DNA of 29,289 bases, taken from assembly GCA_937901915.1 (NCBI GenBank), contig CALGUD010000119.1, forward strand, positions 1-29,289, read 5' to 3'. Each line of letters starts with the position of its first letter. Positions within the stretch are counted from its first letter, which is position 1. The notes under the pieces are model-generated. The model saw only the letters and a list, made by a program, of their open reading frames with translations, did not search any database and was not told the DNA's origin. Below, in pieces: positions 1 through 8,245 of the stretch. The stretch is from an uncultured Flavobacteriaceae bacterium (GTDB lineage Bacteria > Bacteroidota > Bacteroidia > Flavobacteriales > Flavobacteriaceae). The position numbers and the translations under genes are program-made.

Positions 1-2
1 CC

Positions 3-491
3 AGCCATGCGCGCCGCGTAAAACTGGATAAGGAAGAAACACCGCTTTTCGCACGTTACAATGTCGAACATCAGATTGATGAAACCTATAGCACGACTGT
101 ACGCTTGCGTTCGGGTGGCTATCTGGTCATCAACCCGACGGAGGCGCTTGTTTCCATCGATATCAACTCGGGAAAAGCGACCAAAGGCCGCCATATTGAA
201 GAAACCGCGCTGAAAACAAATCTGGAAGCCGCCGACGAGGTGGCACGCCAGCTCAGGCTGCGCGACCTCGCCGGGCTGATCGTCATCGACTTCATCGACA
301 TGGAGGACGATCGCCACAATCTGGCGGTCGAGCGCCGGCTGAAGGAGGCGATGCGGCAGGACCGCGCCCGCATCCAGATCAGCCGTATTTCGGCCTTTGG
401 ATTGCTGGAACTGTCACGCCAGCGTTTGCGCCCTTCACTGGTGGAAAGCAACTTTATGACTTGCCCGCATTGTGCGGGCAGTTTCTTTTAA
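3..491 (+). pseudogene. rne: Ribonuclease E/G fragment of alphaproteobacterial type, cut at both ends
   Basis: The frame is open from the left edge (position 3) to TAA at 489-491, about 162 codons. It matches the catalytic region of RNase E/G: the stretch RSGGYLVINPTEALVSIDIN, then the conserved blocks GKATKGRHIEETALKTNLEA, RQLRLRDLAGLIVIDFIDME, and the zinc-link motif CPHC near codons 154-157. RNase E is an endonuclease for rRNA processing and mRNA decay. The real protein should continue after CPHCxG, but here it becomes GSFF and stops. The bases are GC-rich with many CTG, CGC, GCG and GTC codons, unlike every other gene in the window. The switch to AT-rich sequence falls at about 478-484, and a flavobacterial-type promoter follows within 25 bases. 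I infer a foreign piece joined here, probably by misassembly; a transferred fragment is the alternative. Confidence 0.85.
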
Positions 492-502
492 CAATAATTA
501 AC

Positions 503-533
503 TTTGCATTTAAGTGGTATTGGCTATATTTAC
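503..533 (+). promoter_or_regulatory. Bacteroidota-type promoter of the secreted protein gene
   Basis: TTTG at 503-506 and TATATTTAC at 525-533, 18 bases apart, resemble the TTTG / TAnnTTTG promoter described for Bacteroidota. The ATG of the next gene lies about 20 bases downstream at 553. The promoter begins only about 20 bases after the GC-rich RNase E fragment ends. Confidence 0.5.
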
Positions 534-552
534 GACATTAAAGTTAAATATA

Positions 553-1188
553 ATGAAGCTGAATGCTTTTCTTTATTTGCTGACCATATCTACAGTTTGT
601 GTACATGCACAGACGGATAATACTATACTTTCTGATCCTAACAGTAACAATACAATTTTTGCATTACCTGAAAATCCTAAACCCGAGGAAGCTGGTTTAC
701 CCATATTTAAGGACACTCCGGAAGGATTAGTAAAACCAAATGATAATTTTAGTTTTGAACTAAAGGATGAATTTGCCAATCCGGGCACAAAATATGATGA
801 AAAATTAGATAAAACCTATACAGAAAAGAGCGAAAGAAATTCAGGAGGGGCTACAACGGACCAATACCTTGGAGATTTTAAGACAAAGTCAGGATTTGTA
901 AAAATAGCCTGCAGGGATCATGAATACCCTGATGGTGATATGGTAAAAATATTAGTCAATGATGTGGTAGTTAAACAGCGCATCGTATTGGAAAGTGGTT
1001 TTAAAGGGTTTAATATGGACCTGGAAAATGGATTCAATAAAATAGATTTTGTGGCACTCAACCAGGGTGAGTCGGGTCCGAATACAGCCGAACTTAGAAT
1101 TTACGATGATTCCGGTAAGGTTGTTGCTGCGAAGAGATGGAATCTTTCTACAGGTGTTAAAGCTACAATCATCATAGTAAAAGAGTAG
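553..1188 (+). CDS. Secreted protein of unknown function
   Basis: This encodes 211 residues starting at ATG 553; an upstream in-frame extension to 514 would put residues ahead of a clear signal peptide, so I reject it. Residues 1-20 (MKLNAFLYLLTISTVCVHAQ) form a Sec signal peptide ending in AQ. The next ~70 residues are polar and rich in Asn, Pro and Asp. The C-terminal ~110 residues look like a beta-rich domain with alternating hydrophobic positions (GFVKIACRDHEYPDGDMVKI, then SGPNTAELRIYDDSGKVV). I remember similar secreted proteins in flavobacteria, but none with a known role. It is co-directional with the molybdoenzyme gene 69 bases downstream, though nothing else links the two. It probably acts in the periplasm or at the outer surface. 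Confidence 0.75.
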   Translation: MKLNAFLYLLTISTVCVHAQTDNTILSDPNSNNTIFALPENPKPEEAGLPIFKDTPEGLVKPNDNFSFELKDEFANPGTKYDEKLDKTYTEKSERNSGGATTDQYLGDFKTKSGFVKIACRDHEYPDGDMVKILVNDVVVKQRIVLESGFKGFNMDLENGFNKIDFVALNQGESGPNTAELRIYDDSGKVVAAKRWNLSTGVKATIIIVKE

Positions 1189-1257
1189 ATTATAACTTCA
1201 AAAACATATATATTCCGGTTTTAATTTTTACATTTGAAATGGGAATTCCTGGTATTT

Positions 1258-2478
1258 ATGGAAAGGCGAAAGTTTATTAAAAAAGCTTCTTTATCTACTC
1301 TAACCGCTCTTGTAGGCACAGAAATAGTGTTTGGAAACCTGATCCCCGAAGGATATACCCTATTAGCACTACACAACCCTGACCCGTTTAAGATGTTTAA
1401 CAAGGATAAAGAAATGGTTGTGCTGAATGACACTCCCTGGAACATAGAAGCAAGGGCTCATTTACTGGACGAAAAAGTTACTTCAAATAAATATATGTTT
1501 GTTCGTAATAATGGTAAAATCCCTCAGGATATCGACGTGAAAAACTGGATCCTTACAATAGATGGAGAAGCCGTAAAACAAAGTAAAGTATATACACTAA
1601 AAGAACTTCAAACCAAATTTAAACAATATACATACCAGCTTACATTAGAGTGTGGCGGAAACGGAAGAAGTGAATTTAATCCTCCTGCAAAAGGAAACCA
1701 GTGGACAACAGGTGCAGTTTCATGTGCAACCTGGACCGGTGTCCGATTAAGAGACATATTGGAAGACACGGGTATAAAAAGCAAAGCTGTTTATATTGGC
1801 TATCACGGAGCCGATACACATTTAAGCGGAGACCCCAACAAAGAACCTATCTCGAGGGGTGTGCCTATTGAAAAAGCTTTACAGGGTGAAACCATTCTGG
1901 CTTTTAAAATGAATGGCAGCGATATACCCTTAGTTCATGGATTTCCCTTACGTTTAATTGCAAGTGGTTTTCCTGCGTCGGTTTCGGGGAAATGGATACA
2001 GCGAATCAGTGTTCGTGATAAAATTCATGATGGTTCTAAAATGGGAGGTTCGTCCTACCGTGTTCCTTGTGAACCAATAGCACCCGGGGCAGAAGTGAAA
2101 GATGAGGATATGTGTATTATTGAATCCATGCCTGTAAAGTCATTGATTACTTTTCCAAAATCCGGGGCAATAATCAGTGAACGGCAAAAATTGAATATTA
2201 GAGGACATGCCTGGGCAGGTGAATATGAAGTATCTAAAATGGAATATTCTATTAATTTTGGTGCTACATGGAATCCATGTAAACTAGAAGGACCCATTAA
2301 TCGTTTTGCCTGGCAACACTTTGAAGCCAATATAGATTTTCCCGAAAAGGGATATTATGAAATATGGGCAAAGGCTACCGATTCAAATGGTAAAAGCCAA
2401 ACTATGTTAGTCCCGGGGTGGAACCCAAAAGGATATTTAAATAATGCATGTCATCGTATTGCCGTAAAAGTATTGTAA
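1258..2478 (+). CDS. Sulfite oxidase-family molybdopterin oxidoreductase, Tat-exported (SorA/SoxC-like)
   Basis: A 406-residue periplasmic molybdoenzyme. ATG 1258 is chosen over TTG 1234 because it puts the twin-arginine signal (RRKFIKKAS, residues 3-11) at the N terminus. The Oxidored_molyb domain spans roughly residues 75-255. Cys132 in LECGGNGRSEF sits where the family's molybdenum-binding cysteine lies, and HGFPLRL (228-234) is a further family block. A dimerisation domain (Mo-co_dimer type) fills about 285-400, ending CHRIAVKVL. Known members oxidise sulfite to sulfate (SorA) or act with cytochrome in thiosulfate oxidation (SoxC). The next gene starts at the base after the stop codon and encodes a cytochrome c, so the pair probably passes electrons from sulfite or a related sulfur compound to the respiratory chain. 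The substrate is inferred. No soxXYZAB genes are visible nearby, which favours a SorAB-like role. Confidence 0.88.
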   Translation: MERRKFIKKASLSTLTALVGTEIVFGNLIPEGYTLLALHNPDPFKMFNKDKEMVVLNDTPWNIEARAHLLDEKVTSNKYMFVRNNGKIPQDIDVKNWILTIDGEAVKQSKVYTLKELQTKFKQYTYQLTLECGGNGRSEFNPPAKGNQWTTGAVSCATWTGVRLRDILEDTGIKSKAVYIGYHGADTHLSGDPNKEPISRGVPIEKALQGETILAFKMNGSDIPLVHGFPLRLIASGFPASVSGKWIQRISVRDKIHDGSKMGGSSYRVPCEPIAPGAEVKDEDMCIIESMPVKSLITFPKSGAIISERQKLNIRGHAWAGEYEVSKMEYSINFGATWNPCKLEGPINRFAWQHFEANIDFPEKGYYEIWAKATDSNGKSQTMLVPGWNPKGYLNNACHRIAVKVL

Positions 2479-2943
2479 ATGAAAAATGAAGCTTACCGTA
2501 ACCAGGTTAAAATAGTTTATCACCTTTTAATATTGTTATTCATTTTAATTACTATTGTTTTGGTGGGTGTCTACGCTTACTTTTCTACAGATAAAAATAT
2601 CAGGCAGGTAGAAAATATTATTTTACCCGAAGAAAGTGATGATATAAAATTAGATGTTGAAAATAGCGTACACATACCTACAGGATTAGCAGAAGGCGAA
2701 GGCTTGACGGAAGTAATCAATAATTGCACAAACTGTCATTCTGAAAAATTGATTATTCAGAACAGGATGAATAGAGAAATGTGGCTGGGATCCATACGAT
2801 GGATGCAGGAAACACAAAACTTGTGGGATCTTGGAGAAAATGAAGAAATTATCCTGAATTACTTGTCCACTCATTATGCACCGGTAGAAAAGGGCAGGAG
2901 GGAACCACTTGCAAACATTGAATGGTATAATTTCAGTCCATAA
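2479..2943 (+). CDS. Membrane-anchored monohaem cytochrome c, partner of the molybdoenzyme
   Basis: 154 residues. One membrane helix at about 13-35 serves as an uncleaved anchor, leaving the rest in the periplasm. Haem c attaches at CTNCH (residues 83-87). A methionine in the following helical stretch (Met101 or Met109 in MWLGSIRWMQ) is the likely sixth ligand. The ATG begins at the base after the stop codon of the molybdoenzyme gene, so translation is surely coupled. This matches the SorB/SoxD idea of a dedicated c-type electron acceptor, but with a membrane anchor instead of a free periplasmic subunit. The C terminus is tryptophan- and tyrosine-rich (IEWYNFSP). The gene ends 3 bases from the convergent DUF1989 gene, with no visible terminator between them. 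Confidence 0.85.
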   Translation: MKNEAYRNQVKIVYHLLILLFILITIVLVGVYAYFSTDKNIRQVENIILPEESDDIKLDVENSVHIPTGLAEGEGLTEVINNCTNCHSEKLIIQNRMNREMWLGSIRWMQETQNLWDLGENEEIILNYLSTHYAPVEKGRREPLANIEWYNFSP

Positions 2944-2946
2944 ATT

Positions 2947-3546
2947 TTAAATTCCGTATTCTGCAGGGTTTATGATCTGATAGGCAATAGGTTTAAAGGA
3001 ATGATTATTGGATTGCTCTGCAGAACATGCGGTTAATCCTATAATCAAATCCATGTGTACCTTGAAAATAATATAATCTCCCTGCTTGGCAATGGGAGGC
3101 AAAACTTTAATTTTCCCTTCGTTATTTACTTCAACATTCATAAATACATTAAAAGCAGTAGGTATGCTTGGTTCTGATATTCCATATTTGGAGAGGTGTG
3201 TGTATAGGTTTTCCCGGCAACTTGGATGCTTTTCGGTAAAACCATATATTTTTTTGAATGTTTGTGCACAGCAGGGAGCTAATAAAAAATCATGTTTCCC
3301 GCATGTATCTTCAACTATTTCAAGCATCACCGCACTCTTGTTACTATATATTTTGTTGCCCGTTGATAGGTAGATGCTTTCTTCATAGTCCAAAGTTTTA
3401 CCATTACTTATAAATTCACTTATATCTCCTAATTTATATGCAACCAGGTCTGCAACCTGTTCTCCTTCAGGGCAAAGTATTTTTAGATACTGCCCTTTTT
3501 TTATTGTGAAATCAATACCTGTTTGAGGCGAAATAATATTGAACAT
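2947..3546 (-). CDS. DUF1989 (urea carboxylase-associated) family protein
   Basis: 199 residues, typical for the family. Blocks that identify it are CPEGEQVADLVAY (25-37), the pair VEDTCGKHD (78-86) and LLAPCC (88-93), HPSCRENL (107-114), FNVFMNVEV (132-140) and GDYIIFKVHMDLIIGLTACS (156-175). Family members are annotated as urea carboxylase-associated, and conserved Cys and His residues suggest a metal site; the biochemical activity is not established. The gene lies 3 bases after the stop codon of the YqcI/YcgG gene on the same strand, so the two are co-transcribed. No urea carboxylase or allophanate hydrolase gene is in the window, so the usual urea context is missing. I infer a role in metabolising a guanidine- or urea-like nitrogen compound, weakly supported. 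Confidence 0.85.
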   Translation of the reverse strand: MFNIISPQTGIDFTIKKGQYLKILCPEGEQVADLVAYKLGDISEFISNGKTLDYEESIYLSTGNKIYSNKSAVMLEIVEDTCGKHDFLLAPCCAQTFKKIYGFTEKHPSCRENLYTHLSKYGISEPSIPTAFNVFMNVEVNNEGKIKVLPPIAKQGDYIIFKVHMDLIIGLTACSAEQSNNHSFKPIAYQIINPAEYGI

Positions 3547-3549
3547 GCT

Positions 3550-4293
3550 TTAGTGTTTAAACGGACATTTCCAGGATTCTTTAACTCTTCTTCCTGAATA
3601 TTGCTTGGCTTCGGAATCTTCACCAAAATCTGATAACATCGGATTAATACTTCCCTGGAACTCCAATTCGTTCTTACGAATAGCCTTTTTCATAACCTTA
3701 AACCTGTTTTTATTTTTCAATTCTTCAAACTGACTATGTAAGTTAAAAGCAATAGCCGGAAAAGGAAATTGACGAGCATACCTCGTACTCTCAGGGTGCA
3801 TCCCAACGGCAAAAAAAGCTTCTCCGCCAAAACTATAACTAAAATTAGTATCATCAGGATTGTCACTGACTTCAGGACTCCAATCAAAGTACTGTTTATT
3901 TACTTTGTGTAAATTATTAAACAATAACCACAAAGCCTCTTCAAAGTCAAGTTCTGATTTAAAGGTGTCATTTTTAAAGACTGCTATAAAACTTAAGAAT
4001 AGAGTGTTTTTTTGTCTTGCCCGGAGAATATATTCGTATAAGCCAAAAGCAAGGTCTTCAGCTGATGAATAATCAAGCATGGAATTAAATATACCTATAC
4101 AAAAATTATTACTGTTTACAGATGCCTGTGCACCAACGCAAGGGTAGTTATCCTGTAGAATAAAATCTCTGAAGGTTTCAATATATAATGGCACATTTCC
4201 ATTGATTTCCGATGACTCAATATTTTCAATATCGATATTTTTCATATCGATAAAGTGCTCGCTCGGGTTTGTCGTTTTAAAAGGATTTTGCAT
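3550..4293 (-). CDS. YqcI/YcgG family protein (haem-dependent N-hydroxylase homologue, GntA/DcsA-like)
   Basis: 247 residues. The family is recognisable from YPCVGAQAS (50-58), FFAVGMHPESTRYARQFPFP, the block QGSINPMLSDFGEDSEAKQY, and the C-terminal WKCPFKH (241-247). Characterised relatives are haem enzymes that hydroxylate guanidino nitrogens: DcsA acts on L-arginine in D-cycloserine synthesis and GntA acts in guanitoxin synthesis. A similar N-oxygenation of arginine or another guanidino compound is plausible here but not shown. The other guanitoxin or cycloserine genes are absent from the window, so no toxin pathway is implied. The gene heads a two-gene operon with the DUF1989 gene. ATG 4293 is used; ATG at residue 17 (4245) is a possible later start. 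A 198-base AT-rich gap separates it from the divergent gene at 4492. Confidence 0.85.
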   Translation of the reverse strand: MQNPFKTTNPSEHFIDMKNIDIENIESSEINGNVPLYIETFRDFILQDNYPCVGAQASVNSNNFCIGIFNSMLDYSSAEDLAFGLYEYILRARQKNTLFLSFIAVFKNDTFKSELDFEEALWLLFNNLHKVNKQYFDWSPEVSDNPDDTNFSYSFGGEAFFAVGMHPESTRYARQFPFPAIAFNLHSQFEELKNKNRFKVMKKAIRKNELEFQGSINPMLSDFGEDSEAKQYSGRRVKESWKCPFKH

Positions 4294-4491
4294 ATTTTAA
4301 AATTAAAATATTATAAAATCACAGTTTATCACTATCCATTAAATAATTAACTTTATATAATGCATGAAGGTGGATGATTAAAGTCTTATGAGATCAATTT
4401 TAGATTTTTTTGAGTTAATTTCTTACAACAACAATTAATAGTTTAGAAATTCAAAACAAATTATAATTCAAATCTAAAAAATATATAGAAA

Positions 4492-4884
4492 ATGAAATTA
4501 GAGGATTCAATTATTAACAAAACTTTCCCACTCCCTGCTTATAGAAAATCACAGGAATCAACTATTCCTTCCATAGACACGATGAAGTCCTACAGGAATC
4601 ATCTCAAATACTTTAAATATCTGATAGAAGAAAATTATCTGGCTATTGTTCAGAAAAAGAACTTAGATGAAGTAAGAGAGTGTACCATAAGGCTTGTGAG
4701 CTTACTTTACGATTGTAATTATATTATTTCACAAATGAACAAGTCTAAAATTGAAGGATATAAAAGTAAAAACGGAAGTTTACTTGAAACCAACAGGGCG
4801 CATCTTGAAGAAGAAATAGCCCAGTTTGTTCCTGAATTTCAAAGTATACAAAAAGAAGTAATTCAGATCCTGAATGTGATTTAA
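4492..4884 (+). CDS. Small helical protein of unknown function
   Basis: 130 residues, not recognised. It has no signal peptide or membrane segment. After a proline-containing N terminus (residues ~12-30) the rest is predicted to be almost entirely helical, with heptad-like leucine and isoleucine spacing at about 35-75 and 95-130, so a helical bundle or short coiled coil is likely. One cysteine pair (CTIRLVSLLYDC, spacing 11) lies mid-protein. An A-rich stretch (AAAAAATATATAGAAA) precedes the ATG, as is usual for flavobacterial starts. It is divergent from the YqcI/YcgG gene and convergent with the App1-like gene. Codon use matches the neighbours, supporting a real gene. Confidence 0.65.
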   Translation: MKLEDSIINKTFPLPAYRKSQESTIPSIDTMKSYRNHLKYFKYLIEENYLAIVQKKNLDEVRECTIRLVSLLYDCNYIISQMNKSKIEGYKSKNGSLLETNRAHLEEEIAQFVPEFQSIQKEVIQILNVI

Positions 4885-4958
4885 TAATTTCAATAATTTT
4901 AAAAATACTGGTATTGATTAGACTTTTTAAAGAATGATAGTGTGAATACTTCTATCCA

Positions 4959-5987
4959 TTAATTTTGGCTGTACTCCTGCTCAACGTATCCTTTAAGTAC
5001 GGCATGTTCAATGGCTTTAATACTATCTTCTATAAGTACTACATCTATATCAGTATTTTTTTCTATAATTTTTTCTACACGTTTTATTCTGGACTTTTTT
5101 CGAACCGTACGAATATAAATACTCAATATCTGGTCGGGGAATAACCGTGCGATTTCTATATAAATATCCGTATCTATTTCGGCCGCATCACCTATCAAAA
5201 TGAATTTCATGTTCGGGTAGGTTTCCAGAATATGTTTAATCTTAACGAATTTATTACCTTCCATAAACGATTTCTTTTTCCGCCAGTGCTCAAATCCTAT
5301 ATCCCGTAAGAGTAATGTTCCTTTCGGGAAGCTGAATTTTTGAAGAAATGCACATAAATACTCGTATAAGTTCCAGGGACTATTGGAAAGGTAGAAAAAT
5401 GGATTTTGATTATAACCGGTACTACCCTTATATAACAAATGATAAAACTCATGAACCCCTTCCAAAGGCATACGTTTATGACTGTGCTTCATAAATGAGT
5501 TAACAAGGACACGCCATTTCATAAGTGAGGTAACACCTGTATGTATGACCGTGTCATCCAAATCACTAATCACCCCAAATTCTGTTTCAATAGAAGGCTT
5601 CATAACACTGGAAGTGATAGTATATATTACTTTCTTATTATTAATTAATTCGTAAGTTAAGGGTATCCAAAGTGTCTCGGTGTGCTTTAAATCCAGATTA
5701 TGAGGTTCATCAATATAAATATATCCCTCTTTATCTGAAATAAATTCCCTGGTTGTAGTACCCCAGGTAACTCTTACCAGTGCCCCTTTTTTTTCGTCAG
5801 ATTCAAAACGTTTATAAGAATGATATAAATTTTTTATAAATGAATCTTCTTCTGTGTGTTCAATACCTTCATCTTCCAAAACCCTTGCTTCAGCATGCAA
5901 TAGTTTATCATTGGCATAACCTCCGTAAGGCATAACTATTACCGGGTTCCTGTTTTTTATAAAGCGTGAAATATATTTAAAAATCAT
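4959..5987 (-). CDS. App1-family phosphatase-like protein (DUF2183)
   Basis: 342 residues. The C-terminal half is a HAD-like domain of the App1 type: SDLDDTVIHTGVT (141-153) carries the DxDxT nucleophile loop (Asp142, Asp144), SNSPWNLY (201-208) is motif II, lysines lie at 238-250, and GDAAEIDTDIY (266-276) is the acidic motif. The N-terminal ~130 residues form a beta-rich domain usual for this family. Yeast App1 is a Mg-dependent phosphatidate phosphatase; the substrate of bacterial members is unsettled, so I call only a phosphatase. No signal peptide or membrane helix is visible, pointing to a cytoplasmic or peripheral protein. The gene stands alone, divergent from the Rieske oxidoreductase gene 220 bases away. 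Confidence 0.85.
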   Translation of the reverse strand: MIFKYISRFIKNRNPVIVMPYGGYANDKLLHAEARVLEDEGIEHTEEDSFIKNLYHSYKRFESDEKKGALVRVTWGTTTREFISDKEGYIYIDEPHNLDLKHTETLWIPLTYELINNKKVIYTITSSVMKPSIETEFGVISDLDDTVIHTGVTSLMKWRVLVNSFMKHSHKRMPLEGVHEFYHLLYKGSTGYNQNPFFYLSNSPWNLYEYLCAFLQKFSFPKGTLLLRDIGFEHWRKKKSFMEGNKFVKIKHILETYPNMKFILIGDAAEIDTDIYIEIARLFPDQILSIYIRTVRKKSRIKRVEKIIEKNTDIDVVLIEDSIKAIEHAVLKGYVEQEYSQN

Positions 5988-6151
5988 CGAGATTATTTTT
6001 TGTATTCAAAATACTTTAAAAATATAATATAAAAAACTGTATAGGCTGTTTTTCCTGCTTTTAAAAAGTAACTAAGCGCAATTCCATTAGTTTTTTAATG
6101 TATTGAGCAAACCAAACAAGGCAATTAGCAATAATTTAATATCTAAATAAT

Positions 6152-6179
6152 CTTCTGCTTAAGTTTTTCTAAACAGAAG
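6152..6179. promoter_or_regulatory. Inverted repeat upstream of the Rieske oxidoreductase gene
   Basis: CTTCTGCTTA (6152-6161) and TAAACAGAAG (6170-6179) form a near-perfect inverted repeat with one mismatch and an 8-base spacer. It ends 28 bases before ATG 6208. It could be an operator for a dimeric regulator or a leader hairpin; the sequence does not decide between them. Confidence 0.4.
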
Positions 6180-6207
6180 TTGACAGAAACATATTAACTA
6201 AATAAAA

Positions 6208-7752
6208 ATGGCAACAAAGCATTACATTAACAAAGCAGTTTGGGAAACACATTCTGAACCCTCACCATTTAGGGCTTTGCCTGGTGATATGGAGGTAGAT
6301 ATAGCTGTAGTAGGCGGTGGAATAACCGGCCTTACAGTGGCTTACAATTTAATAAAAGCAGGAAAAAAAGTGGTTGTGCTTGAAGAAAAACAAGTGGCAA
6401 AAGGAACTACCGGATCTTCAACCGGAAATCTCTATATACCAATAGGCGAACGTTTATTTTCTATTGCAGATAAACATGGTGATCAAATAATGAAAGAGGT
6501 GGCTGCATCCCGTAAGGCAGCCATAGATTTTATCGAAACCTTAATAAAAGAGCACTCAATTGACTGTGAATTTTATAGGGTTCCGTGGTATTTATTTACT
6601 ACACTGGAGACCAATATGGCGAGTGATCAGGTAAAAAAAGAATTTGAAGCAGCTAACAAAAGCAACTTAACTGTAAGCAACACACCACCAGCCGATTTCC
6701 CTTATCGGGTGCACACAATAACCTGTATATCCGATCAGGCACAATATAATCCTCTGGCTTATACACAACAATTAGCAGGCGTTGTGGCTAGAATTGGTGG
6801 AACTATATATGAAAACACAAAAGTCACAGGCGTAAAAGATGGAAATCCGTGTGAAGTCACAACCAGCTGTGGTGTAGTAAAGGCAAAGAAAGTAATCATG
6901 GCCACACATTCACCTAAAGGTATTTATGCAGTTCATACGGCTATGGCCCCTTACCGGGAATTTGCTCTTGGGGTAAAACTAAAGGGCGTACTTCCGCAAT
7001 CCGGTATATATTGGCATGTACTTGAAGATTCAATGTATTCTGTTCGTCCGTATTCAGGCCCTGGAGGAAACTATCTGGTGGTATTAGGGCGCTCGCGTAA
7101 AGTAGGGCATAAAAAGGATACCGAAGAAAGCTTTAAAAAAGTAGAAGAATATCTCGAAAAGCATTTTTCGATTGAAAGCATTGAATTTGTGTGGGCCGCC
7201 CAAAATTATGAACCTGCTGATAATCTCCCGTATATTGGAACAAGTCCTGCTGAGAAAAATGTGTACATAGCAACTGGGTTTGCCGCAGACGGCTTGGTTT
7301 ATGGTACTCTAGCGGGAATGATATTGAGAGACCTTATATTAGAAAAAGAAAACCAATGGGCTAAAATTTATGATCCGAAACGGTTTACTCCGGTAGCTTC
7401 GGCCAAAAAATTTATAAAAGACAACATTGATGTAGCCAAGCATCTTATAAAAGATCACCTTATTTATGGTGAAATAAAAGAGCTCAAAGAATTAAATCCC
7501 GGAGAAGGAAAAACAATCATTATTGATGGCGAAAAAGTAGCGGCTTACAGGGATGATGGTCAAAAATTACATTTAGTTTCTGCTATTTGTCCGCATATGG
7601 GTTGTGTTGTACACTGGAACAATGGGGAAAAAAGCTGGGACTGTCCCTGTCATGGAAGTCGATTTTCTTTTAACGGAGAAGTGCTTGAAGGACCGGCATA
7701 TAAAAACCTGTCCAGGGTAAAGGAGTCCGGGAATGAAAAAAGCCAGGAATAA
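6208..7752 (+). CDS. FAD-dependent oxidoreductase with C-terminal Rieske [2Fe-2S] domain
   Basis: 514 residues in two parts. Residues ~28-400 are a DAO/GlpD-like flavin domain: the Rossmann motif VVGGGITG is at 34-41, a glutamate for the ribose follows (VVVLEE, 55-60), and the FAD-closing segment VYIATGFAADGLVYGTLAG is near 350-370. Residues ~415-514 are a Rieske domain with Cys461 and His463 (CPHMGC), then Cys479 and His482 (CPCHG), the full set of cluster ligands. The fusion is like Bacillus YhfW. Such proteins oxidise an amine or hydroxy compound and pass electrons through the iron-sulfur cluster; the substrate is unknown. There is no signal peptide, so it is cytoplasmic. The start ATG follows an A-rich stretch. 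The small membrane protein gene follows after 5 bases. Confidence 0.9.
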   Translation: MATKHYINKAVWETHSEPSPFRALPGDMEVDIAVVGGGITGLTVAYNLIKAGKKVVVLEEKQVAKGTTGSSTGNLYIPIGERLFSIADKHGDQIMKEVAASRKAAIDFIETLIKEHSIDCEFYRVPWYLFTTLETNMASDQVKKEFEAANKSNLTVSNTPPADFPYRVHTITCISDQAQYNPLAYTQQLAGVVARIGGTIYENTKVTGVKDGNPCEVTTSCGVVKAKKVIMATHSPKGIYAVHTAMAPYREFALGVKLKGVLPQSGIYWHVLEDSMYSVRPYSGPGGNYLVVLGRSRKVGHKKDTEESFKKVEEYLEKHFSIESIEFVWAAQNYEPADNLPYIGTSPAEKNVYIATGFAADGLVYGTLAGMILRDLILEKENQWAKIYDPKRFTPVASAKKFIKDNIDVAKHLIKDHLIYGEIKELKELNPGEGKTIIIDGEKVAAYRDDGQKLHLVSAICPHMGCVVHWNNGEKSWDCPCHGSRFSFNGEVLEGPAYKNLSRVKESGNEKSQE

Positions 7753-7757
7753 ATAAT

Positions 7758-8135
7758 ATGGGTGTTATACATTCAACTAAAAGGCCTCTTTTGATACAGG
7801 GGATTTACTATGTAATTACCGGCATATGGCCAATCCTGAATATCACTAGCTTTGTGCAGGTATCGGGACCTAAAATAGATTTGTGGCTGGTAAAAACTGT
7901 AGGTGTTCTTATAGGGGTAATAGGAGGGTCTCTGCTAATCCACTATTTTAATAAAAAAGCTTCTTTAACCCTGGAAATTAAGTTTTTAAGTATCGCATCT
8001 GCTGTGTGTCTGGGATTTATAGATGTATATTATGTTGCTATAGACAGGGTATGGGATGTATATTTATTTGATGCGATAGCCCAGGCCGTTATCTTATTTA
8101 TGTGGGCAATACACTTTCTCCGGTTAAAGCGTTAA
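7758..8135 (+). CDS. Small integral membrane protein, unknown function
   Basis: 125 residues with four likely membrane helices, at about 11-33, 43-62, 72-92 and 101-120, and a basic C terminus (RLKR). The N terminus (residues 1-9) is short and basic. I do not recognise a named family. It begins 5 bases after the Rieske oxidoreductase stop codon and so is co-transcribed; it may anchor or accept electrons from that enzyme, but it has no visible haem or quinone motif, so this is only a guess from context. The gap to the Ku gene is 110 bases and AT-rich, with no obvious terminator. Confidence 0.7.
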   Translation: MGVIHSTKRPLLIQGIYYVITGIWPILNITSFVQVSGPKIDLWLVKTVGVLIGVIGGSLLIHYFNKKASLTLEIKFLSIASAVCLGFIDVYYVAIDRVWDVYLFDAIAQAVILFMWAIHFLRLKR

Positions 8136-8245
8136 TGACGAAGACTCTCAATAAGCCCAATTCAATTCTTTTAATATTAAAACTTTTAGAGCAAATAAAA
8201 TAAAGGAATTTACTATAATTTACTAAATCAATAAATTGAAATAAA

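Noticed and set aside
514..552. Longer start for the secreted protein gene
   Set aside because: It would place residues ahead of a clear signal peptide and overlap the -7 box; ATG 553 fits both.
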